Source: Silvanigrellales bacterium (lineage in GTDB: Bacteria > Bdellovibrionota_B > Oligoflexia > Silvanigrellales > Silvanigrellaceae). Taken from it: DNA of 6,872 nucleotides. Shown in pieces: positions 1 through 4,945 of this stretch. The DNA is taken from the NCBI GenBank assembly GCA_028285285.1, contig JANQPW010000009.1:1-6872 (forward strand), read 5' to 3'. Below the pieces are notes generated by a model that worked only from the letters and a program-made list of their open reading frames with translations, was not told the DNA's origin and did no database searches. The number at the start of each line of letters is the position of its first letter. The first letter of the stretch is position 1. The position numbers and the translations under genes are program-made.

Positions 1-81
1 CTCGTTGAAGGAGGAAGTGCCTTGCGCACATCGCAAAAATCTAAGGAATCAAGTCTGAACCCGATTTTTGATCAGGTTTGA
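1..81 (+). pseudogene. Possible upstream part of the interrupted kinase gene
   Basis: The reading frame of the kinase C-lobe (91-561) is open from position 1 until a TGA at 79-81. Its first residues read LVEGGSAL, which resembles the hinge and following glycines of a protein kinase (V-x-E-x-x-G-G-S-L type). About twenty residues later the frame reaches the TGA, directly before AVSLERNIFF, which looks like the end of a catalytic loop. A normal kinase has 30-40 residues between hinge and catalytic loop, so some sequence may also have been lost. A strong AAGGAGG at 8-14 lies 7 bases before a TTG at 22 in the same frame, but that would give only a 19-residue peptide. The hinge resemblance is weak and the upstream part is outside the window. 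Confidence 0.3.
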
Positions 82-90
82 GCAGTTTCT

Positions 91-561
91 TTGGAGCGGA
101 ACATTTTCTTCTCAAAGAACCGTGCGCTCATTGCTGATTTTGATCAGTTCACTAAGTGCGAAGAAGAGCCGGTCCTTTCTTCGACAGAGTTCTACATTCC
201 ACCAGAGGCATATGCGGGGCGGATCTTGGATGGGGTTTGGAGCTCAAATTGCGCGAACGATGCTTTTGCCCTGGGAACAATTGTGCACATTCTGTTGACT
301 GGGTTTGCACCGCCGTCTGCGCTCGCTTCTGTGTATGACCAGAAAGATATTCAAAATCAGGCCTGGTCGCAGCTTGAAAAGGGCTTTGAGCCCGTTACGT
401 CTCTCTCAGAAGGGTGGGAAGGTGCTGGGTCGGATGATCTGGCATGGCTCAAGAAGTTCGTGCGGTTTGGCCTCCGGCGTGACATAAAAGAGCGTGGCAA
501 GCTCTACGACGCTGAAGTCAATCTCCTGGAAAGAGGAAGGGAAGGTCAAACTCGATTGTGA
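91..561 (+). CDS. Protein-kinase-fold C-lobe, probably a truncated or decayed gene
   Basis: The 156-residue product carries the C-terminal lobe signatures of eukaryotic-like protein kinases in the right order. LERNIFF at the N-terminus fits the end of the catalytic loop. ALIADFD (12-18) fits the metal-binding DFG with the Gly replaced by Asp. YIPPEAY (35-41) fits the APE motif. NDAFALGTIVHILLTG (56-71) fits the D-x-W-x-x-G-x-x-x-x-x-L-L-T-G helix. A final Leu/Phe-rich helix with Arg pairs (about 118-137) fits subdomain XI. The whole N-lobe and the catalytic HRD are missing. The only available start here is TTG at 91 without a Shine-Dalgarno, and an in-frame TGA lies at 79-81. If complete, the family phosphorylates Ser/Thr or acts as a pseudokinase scaffold; as it stands it cannot bind ATP. 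I infer a pseudogene or the surviving 3' end of one, although a sequencing error at 79-81 is possible. Confidence 0.55.
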   Translation: MERNIFFSKNRALIADFDQFTKCEEEPVLSSTEFYIPPEAYAGRILDGVWSSNCANDAFALGTIVHILLTGFAPPSALASVYDQKDIQNQAWSQLEKGFEPVTSLSEGWEGAGSDDLAWLKKFVRFGLRRDIKERGKLYDAEVNLLERGREGQTRL

Positions 562-673
562 CGAGACTCACTTTCATTCCTGCCGGTAAACTGCATCACC
601 GGCCAGGTACTTCCAAGTTTATCGCGAGGAATCGAGCGTAACCAGTTGATCACACTTCGATGACTGGGCCGTC

Positions 674-699
674 CTGCTCTGAGAGAGCGGTTTTTGTTT
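674..699 (+). terminator. Intrinsic terminator
   Basis: CTGCTCT at 674-680 can pair with AGAGCGG at 684-690 (seven pairs including G-U) around a GAG loop, followed at once by TTTTT and a further TTT after one G. This is a classic rho-independent terminator. It lies 113 bases after the kinase remnant and separates it from the next gene. Confidence 0.7.
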
Positions 700-722
700 G
701 CCTGGAACGAAAATTGCATTAT
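694..722 (+). promoter_or_regulatory. Possible sigma70-type promoter
   Basis: TTGTTT at 694-699 and CATTAT at 717-722 are separated by 17 bases and resemble -35 and -10 boxes (about four of six matches each). The site lies 37 bases before the start at 759, and its -35 box overlaps the U-tract of the preceding terminator. The matches are moderate, so this is a candidate only. Confidence 0.3.
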
Positions 723-744
723 GCCTTGCCATGAACACAATCTC

Positions 745-750
745 AGGAGG
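745..750 (+). promoter_or_regulatory. Ribosome binding site that decides the start at 759
   Basis: AGGAGG is a perfect Shine-Dalgarno. Two in-frame ATG codons follow, at 753 and 759. The first leaves only 2 bases of spacing and the second leaves 8, so 759 is the likely start. Confidence 0.75.
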
Positions 751-758
751 AAATGCTC

Positions 759-1214
759 ATGAAAGCAGTTGGAGTCTTGGCGGTTTTAGGAGCAGCTGTT
801 GCCTTTGTTCGGTGCGCTGGAGAAAGCGTGTCTGCACCGGCGGACGACAATGGAGAAGCAGGGTCCGCAAGAGAAGCTTTTGATGAGTACATTGGTGGAA
901 CTCCGCGTGCTGAAATCGTTGACCCGCAACTTCGAGTGCTCATGTTTGAGTCAGCCAACGAAAATCTCGATCCGGAAGAGGCCAGGTTGGAAGATTTTGA
1001 AGATTTCGTTTTCCGCTTAGGAGATGCTTACCTTTCGACACCAGAAGATGACGCTAGTGAAAAACGGCTTGCCTTCAATGTTGACTTGATTGGATATGGC
1101 AAGGAAAACTCCGAAGTTTTTGTTCACTGCAGCGGAATGATAGCTCAAAAGCCGTTGTCCGTTGAGTGGGAGATCGTTCAGCCCCTCGACGATTGTGAGT
1201 CGGGCCGCGACTGA
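759..1214 (+). CDS. Small acidic exported or membrane-anchored protein, unknown function
   Basis: The product is 151 residues from ATG 759, chosen because AGGAGG lies 8 bases upstream; an ATG at 753 would add two residues. Residues 1-17 (Lys2, then Val/Leu/Ala-rich) form a hydrophobic segment that could be a signal peptide or a single membrane anchor. A Cys follows at 19, but FVRC is a poor lipobox because Arg precedes the Cys, so lipidation is doubtful. The rest is strongly acidic and soluble-looking, with an acidic helical stretch followed by a likely beta-rich region containing VFVHCSG. Three cysteines in all (19, about 127 and 146) would allow a disulfide outside the cytoplasm. I do not recognise a family. 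It appears monocistronic, with a terminator upstream and a possible promoter for the next unit downstream. Confidence 0.75.
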   Translation: MKAVGVLAVLGAAVAFVRCAGESVSAPADDNGEAGSAREAFDEYIGGTPRAEIVDPQLRVLMFESANENLDPEEARLEDFEDFVFRLGDAYLSTPEDDASEKRLAFNVDLIGYGKENSEVFVHCSGMIAQKPLSVEWEIVQPLDDCESGRD

Positions 1215-1228
1215 TCTCCGACGCTGTT

Positions 1229-1258
1229 TTGAGTGAATGTGAGAGTGATTCAGACAAT
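1229..1258 (+). promoter_or_regulatory. Possible promoter for the kinase-globin unit
   Basis: TTGAGT at 1229-1234 and GACAAT at 1253-1258 (spacer 18) resemble -35 and -10 boxes, four matches each. The spacer holds three consecutive GTGANN hexamers (1233-1250) and a small dyad, TGAAT 1234-1238 with ATTCA 1248-1252, which could be an operator. This is the only intergenic space before the 88-residue ORF and the kinase. The matches are modest. Confidence 0.3.
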
Positions 1259-1303
1259 TAGTACGCCATTTTTTTTACTCCTTTTCATGAAGACGGACTC
1301 AGA

Positions 1304-1570
1304 ATGGGCATAAAGACAAAAAAAGTTTTTGATTGGCCGCGGCTCAAGGAGTATTTTTCTTCTCTTTTCGTGGACAAAGAGAGGACGCCCTCGGATTCAA
1401 CGGAAAACACGATCGAACTCGATCTAGGGAAAACGGCCGTTTACGCATGTTTCTTTGGATCATATCGGAATTGCAAAATCAAATTGAAAATTCCTGCTGT
1501 CAAACGAGTGGTGCAAGTTCACAACAAACCTCAGGTCAAGTCACGTAATCTCGTGGAAAACTCGAGATAA
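1304..1570 (+). CDS. Small basic hypothetical protein (uncertain)
   Basis: An 88-residue ORF from ATG 1304 to TAA 1568-1570. The product is basic, with an amphipathic N-terminal stretch (WPRLKEYFSSLF at 11-22), then a probable beta-rich part with two cysteines at 49 and 57 and a Lys/Arg-rich tail. No family is recognised. It ends 29 bases before the histidine kinase and would be co-transcribed with it. There is no convincing Shine-Dalgarno (only GACGGA-like bases before the ATG), which weakens the call. A competing overlapping frame at 1333-1548 gives a low-complexity, less protein-like sequence, so this frame is the better choice. Confidence 0.45.
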   Translation: MGIKTKKVFDWPRLKEYFSSLFVDKERTPSDSTENTIELDLGKTAVYACFFGSYRNCKIKLKIPAVKRVVQVHNKPQVKSRNLVENSR

Positions 1571-1590
1571 ACCCCTCTTTTGAAAGGGTT
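1570..1590 (+). promoter_or_regulatory. Inverted repeat covering the kinase ribosome binding site
   Basis: AACCC at 1570-1574 can pair with GGGTT at 1586-1590. The second arm includes most of the only purine-rich element before the kinase start, AAAGGG at 1583-1588 (11 bases before ATG 1600). It begins in the stop codon of the preceding ORF. There is no U-tract, so it is not a terminator; a mild brake on kinase translation is possible. Confidence 0.3.
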
Positions 1591-1599
1591 GACCAGGTT

Positions 1600-4425
1600 A
1601 TGTTCAGTTTAGATGATGCTCTTGATCCTGTCGCAGTTGCAAATAAAGATGGAGCGATCACATACCTCAACCCCGCTTTTAGGACCTGGCTTGGAAATAT
1701 TGAGCTCAAAGCTTCAATTCCTGAGACAATTCAGGATTTCAATTGGAGCAAAGCCTTGGAGCGAATTCAAAAGTATGGAGTCTATTTGCACGAAGAAACC
1801 GTGCAAATTGATGGCAAAAAACGCAAGACGCCGATTGCGTTTGAGTTCAAACCCTATGAGGGAGAGCAGGTCTACGTTCGGATCTTAGATTACTCCAAGG
1901 TAAAAGAGAAAGATCTTCTGCTCGCATCACACTCAAAAATGATCGAAAAAAACAACAGAGAAATCAAAAGAAAGTCAAAGCAAATTCAAGAGCTGCTCGA
2001 CAACATGAAGCAGGCAGTTTTTACTGTAGGTTCGAGTTTGGAGGTCAAAGCTCCCGTTTCAAAGTTTGCATCTGAATTGTTCGGCGAGGAGTTTATTCGA
2101 TCTTCTGTGTTCGATTCTGTCTTTCGTTCGATGAACGAAGGTGACGAGAACTATGACAGATTGAAAAGCGCTTTTGTGGCCGTCATTGGAGAAGATGAGC
2201 TTCAGTGGGAAATGGTGGAAGATGAGTTCCCAAGCAGGGTTTCAAACGAGAACCAAGATGGAACCTCCCAGGAGCTTCGCATCACTTACACACCTATCTT
2301 GGGAAGTGAGGATACTGTTGACCGTGTGATGCTCGTGGTTGAAGACGTTACAAAAGAAGAGGAACTCAAGCGAAACCTGCAGTCTGAGCGTGAAAAGAGC
2401 CATCAGAATATAGAGCTGCTTCAGGAAATAGCCAAGCTTGATAAGATGACTTTGGAGTCATTTCTCAAGAAAACCAGCAAAACGCTCTCAAATTCACTTG
2501 CGAACATTAGAAAGATTGAAGAGCCGTCGAGCGAGCTGATCAACGATCTCTTTCGAGAAATTCACACTCTTAAGGGCAATTCTCGGGCTTTCGGCCTGAG
2601 CCACATGAGTGGAGTGCTGCACAAGGCAGAGTCGCAATTGAGTTCACTCAGAAACGGCCATGCTAGCGAACCTCTCACCTCTTTGAGAAACAGCGCAGAA
2701 CTTCATGTCAAGAATGCCCAAACAACACTCAAGGAATATGCGAAGCTGGCTGAGAAAATTTTTGGCATTAAAGACGAATTTAAAAGGCTTGAGGTGGAGC
2801 AGGTCTACAAGCTTGCTCTTGAACTTGATCGTTCCATTGATCCTTTTGATGTGGCGCTTGGCTATTCAGAAGCAAGTGCCGATGCGTCCACGTTGCAGAG
2901 AGCCGCCCACACTCTGAAAGCGGCCTCTCGCGCGGCACACACGTTGAAAGCAGCCACGAGAAACGCGAGCGAAGAAGGCGACCAGAATACGAATCAAGAA
3001 GTTTCTGCACTTGTTCACAAAATCGAGAAGCACCTCACAGCCTTGTTCAACCCATCAATTCGAGACGATTTCAACTTTGCTCAATTCAGTCTCGATTACA
3101 GTGACTTTGTGGGTCAAATTCAGAGCACCCTGATGCCAAACATCGTTGGGCCAATTCAAAGGGAAGATCTCGACAGCCTTGTGAAGAGTTTTGGCAATGT
3201 GATCTCTGTTTTCACAGAAGGGGATTCAAGCAGCCCAGAGGAGTCAACCCGGGCAGTGCATCTTTTCAGTTTGAGCGCTCGCGACTGTAACCTGAGTCTC
3301 ACGTATGAAATTGCAAAGGAATGGGAGAGGCTCGACTCTTATCAGGAAAGGCTGGAGAGGTTCCAGGCTGTTTCACCTTCCATCCAAAAATACCTAGACC
3401 TTTGTGTTTGGATGCTCTCTCGGGGACATGATAGGGCCCAATTTCGATCGCCGAATTCGCAGTTCAATGTGGCTAACGATCTTGAGTTCCCTCAGTTCTC
3501 AAAACCTGAGCTCGATGCTTGTGTTTCGGTGGCCAGAAAACACCTTCCCTCCAATGACCTATCTGTCGAGTACGATGCTCTCGCCGATTCGGGTAACGGG
3601 CTGGCTCGAACGTTCTGTAAAATTGTGTTGGAATTTCGAAAGATCCCTAGAAACTGTGCATACTCTGAGCTTGCGCTGATCTTTGACCTTGCCTCACTAT
3701 CTCAAACCCATGGAAGTGGGGTTTCCAGCGACGGAATCCTCGCTTTGCCTCAAACTCTGCCCGTTATCGAGAAAAACTACAGGAGGCTCTGCACACACTT
3801 TGAGTCGATTGAGGAAGGCAGCAAATACCAGCAACTCTTGGAAGAAATGCCGGTGGGCGCAACTTTTTCAAAACTTCGAGGAATCGCCCTTGATGCTTCT
3901 CGAGCCCTTGGAAAGAAGGTCGACCTTGAACTGCGGGGCTCCACCGTCTTGTTCAATCGTGAGAAGTTGGCCTTGCTCTACGATGCTTTTGTTCATGCGG
4001 TGCGAAACTCTGTTGACCACGGAATCGAGCCGTCTGAAGAACGCACGCGACTCAACAAGCCAGAGATATCAGTGTTGGTGCTCGGGGCTCGACTCGAGAA
4101 CGGCGAACTGACCTTGGAACTGGTGGATGATGGTAGGGGTGTGAATGTTGATGCTGTTGCGACAAAAGCTGTGTCGCAGGGGCTTGTTCAGAACGATGCC
4201 GCCCAGAGAATGTCAGATCAAGAGAAGCGTCAGCTCATTTTTCACGCTGGCCTTTCAACGACCAACAAGGTTACGGAAATGTCTGGTCGAGGCGTGGGGA
4301 TGGACGTGATTCGTTCCACGGCTGAGAAGCTCGGTGGAACAGCCGAGGTTTTGGAAAATAAACCAGGAACAAGGATTGTGGTCATCGTTCCACAGGTCAA
4401 CCCAAAAGTCTTAAAAGTTGCGTAG
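1600..4425 (+). CDS. CheA-like PAS-PAS-HPt sensor histidine kinase without CheW domain
   Basis: A 941-residue soluble kinase with no membrane segment. PAS 1 spans about 3-95, with the typical DPVAVANKDG...TYLNPAF opening. A charged helix follows (about 100-130). A second PAS-like region spans about 128-255 (LLDNMKQAVFTVG start, VVEDVTKEEE end). After a coiled-coil linker, an HPt domain (about 288-395) carries His322 in HTLKG, the expected phosphorylation site. A tandem RAAHTLKAA(S/T) repeat lies at 434-453. Residues about 455-750 are helical and unassigned. The C-terminus is a CheA-type ATPase: N-box HAVRNSVDHGIE (799-810, Asn803), DDGRG (843-847), F-box FHAGLST (881-887) and SGRGVGMDV (895-903). 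It ends there, without the CheW-like P5 domain of chemotaxis CheA. By family knowledge it autophosphorylates His322 and passes phosphate to a response regulator, none of which is in the window. The truncated globin follows after 30 bases. Confidence 0.9.
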   Translation: MFSLDDALDPVAVANKDGAITYLNPAFRTWLGNIELKASIPETIQDFNWSKALERIQKYGVYLHEETVQIDGKKRKTPIAFEFKPYEGEQVYVRILDYSKVKEKDLLLASHSKMIEKNNREIKRKSKQIQELLDNMKQAVFTVGSSLEVKAPVSKFASELFGEEFIRSSVFDSVFRSMNEGDENYDRLKSAFVAVIGEDELQWEMVEDEFPSRVSNENQDGTSQELRITYTPILGSEDTVDRVMLVVEDVTKEEELKRNLQSEREKSHQNIELLQEIAKLDKMTLESFLKKTSKTLSNSLANIRKIEEPSSELINDLFREIHTLKGNSRAFGLSHMSGVLHKAESQLSSLRNGHASEPLTSLRNSAELHVKNAQTTLKEYAKLAEKIFGIKDEFKRLEVEQVYKLALELDRSIDPFDVALGYSEASADASTLQRAAHTLKAASRAAHTLKAATRNASEEGDQNTNQEVSALVHKIEKHLTALFNPSIRDDFNFAQFSLDYSDFVGQIQSTLMPNIVGPIQREDLDSLVKSFGNVISVFTEGDSSSPEESTRAVHLFSLSARDCNLSLTYEIAKEWERLDSYQERLERFQAVSPSIQKYLDLCVWMLSRGHDRAQFRSPNSQFNVANDLEFPQFSKPELDACVSVARKHLPSNDLSVEYDALADSGNGLARTFCKIVLEFRKIPRNCAYSELALIFDLASLSQTHGSGVSSDGILALPQTLPVIEKNYRRLCTHFESIEEGSKYQQLLEEMPVGATFSKLRGIALDASRALGKKVDLELRGSTVLFNREKLALLYDAFVHAVRNSVDHGIEPSEERTRLNKPEISVLVLGARLENGELTLELVDDGRGVNVDAVATKAVSQGLVQNDAAQRMSDQEKRQLIFHAGLSTTNKVTEMSGRGVGMDVIRSTAEKLGGTAEVLENKPGTRIVVIVPQVNPKVLKVA
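2899..2958 (+). repeat. Tandem 30-bp repeat encoding two HTLKA motifs
   Basis: Two adjacent ten-codon units encode RAAHTLKAAS (434-443) and RAAHTLKAAT (444-453). Nine of ten residues agree, but only 21 of 30 bases do, and only three codons (His, Lys, one Ala) are identical. Both units look like the phosphorylated helix of an HPt domain, with Ala in place of the usual Gly after Lys. Confidence 0.85.
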
Positions 4426-4443
4426 TTCGTTTACTAAACAATT

Positions 4444-4449
4444 GGAGGA
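4444..4449 (+). promoter_or_regulatory. Ribosome binding site of the truncated globin
   Basis: GGAGGA lies 6 bases before ATG 4456 and is much stronger than the site of the kinase upstream. If both are on one transcript, the globin should be made in excess over the kinase. Confidence 0.6.
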
Positions 4450-4455
4450 AGTAGA

Positions 4456-4821
4456 ATGAGTGATCAGTCTCTTTATGACAAATATGGTGGATTTGCTACT
4501 GTGAGTAAGCTTGTGAATGAGTTTTATGACAAAATTGGGGCCACTGAAGAACTTGATGTCTATTTTGAAGGAATTGAAATGGATCGGCTCATCGATCATC
4601 AAACCAAGTTCCTGTGTAGCGTGCTCGGAGGGCCTGAGAAATACGAAGGACGACAACTCAAAGTCGCCCACGAGCGTTTTAACATCACATCAGAGCATTT
4701 TGATCTCGTCGCCTCGCTCCTCAAAGAAACGCTTGAGGACAATGGTGTTGAAGACCCCGACGTTGAAGCAATTGTTAAAGTTGTTTGGGGTGCAAAGCCT
4801 GATATTGTGAGTGCTGCGTAG
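4456..4821 (+). CDS. Group I truncated haemoglobin
   Basis: The 121-residue product has the full length and layout of group I truncated globins (TrHbN/GlbN). SLYDKYGGF at 5-13 is the N-terminal signature. FYDKI contains Tyr24 at the B10 position. GGPEKYEG (58-65) is the glycine-rich E-F turn, and LKVAHERFNI (68-77) holds His72, the proximal haem ligand F8. By eye alignment to Synechocystis GlbN, Leu45 is at E7, His48 at E10 and Gln49 at E11. His48 corresponds to the residue that gives GlbN a second haem ligand. Members bind O2 and NO in the cytoplasm and act in NO detoxification, oxygen handling or redox signalling. The gene has a strong ribosome site and follows the histidine kinase by 30 bases, so I infer co-transcription. 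The function within the group cannot be fixed from sequence. Confidence 0.93.
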   Translation: MSDQSLYDKYGGFATVSKLVNEFYDKIGATEELDVYFEGIEMDRLIDHQTKFLCSVLGGPEKYEGRQLKVAHERFNITSEHFDLVASLLKETLEDNGVEDPDVEAIVKVVWGAKPDIVSAA

Positions 4822-4865
4822 GCGGGTTAGTCATCACTTCTGCGTGCTTCCACACCCTTTGAATC

Positions 4866-4886
4866 GGTCTGAAAGATTTTTAGACC
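4866..4886. promoter_or_regulatory. Nine-bp dyad overlapping a promoter
   Basis: GGTCTGAAA (4866-4874) and TTTTAGACC (4878-4886) form a near-perfect inverted repeat (one G-U) around a three-base GAT centre. No U-tract follows, so it is a poor intrinsic terminator. Its right arm covers the presumed -35 box of the downstream promoter, which suits a repressor operator. It could still help end the globin transcript. Confidence 0.45.
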
Positions 4887-4906
4887 ACCGTTGGGACTGA
4901 TATGAT
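4879..4906 (+). promoter_or_regulatory. Extended -10 promoter for the lipoprotein gene
   Basis: TATGAT at 4901-4906 matches five of six -10 bases and is preceded by TG at 4898-4899, giving an extended -10. TTTAGA at 4879-4884 is a four-of-six -35 with a 16-base spacer. It lies 39 bases before ATG 4946 and is the best promoter candidate in the window. Confidence 0.5.
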
Positions 4907-4945
4907 GTTGTCATCGTGTGAGCCTCTGGAGGGTGTTGGGACGTT

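Noticed and set aside
79..81. In-frame TGA as a selenocysteine codon
   Set aside because: Kinases of this type are not selenoproteins, and no convincing SECIS-like hairpin is visible just after the codon; gene decay is simpler.
546..740. Minus-strand 64-residue ORF across the intergenic region
   Set aside because: It runs through the terminator hairpin at 674-699, shows no family features and has no support beyond being open.
1269..1276. Run of eight T as an intrinsic terminator
   Set aside because: No GC-rich hairpin lies directly before it; the nearest dyad (1234-1252) is weak, AT-rich and 16 bases away.
1333..1548. Alternative 71-residue ORF overlapping the 88-residue ORF
   Set aside because: Low-complexity Ser/Gln/Phe-rich translation; the 1304 frame is longer and more protein-like.
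3683..4111. Plus-strand ORF (142 residues) within the kinase
   Set aside because: Lies inside the unmistakable CheA-type ATPase coding frame; its translation has no motif.
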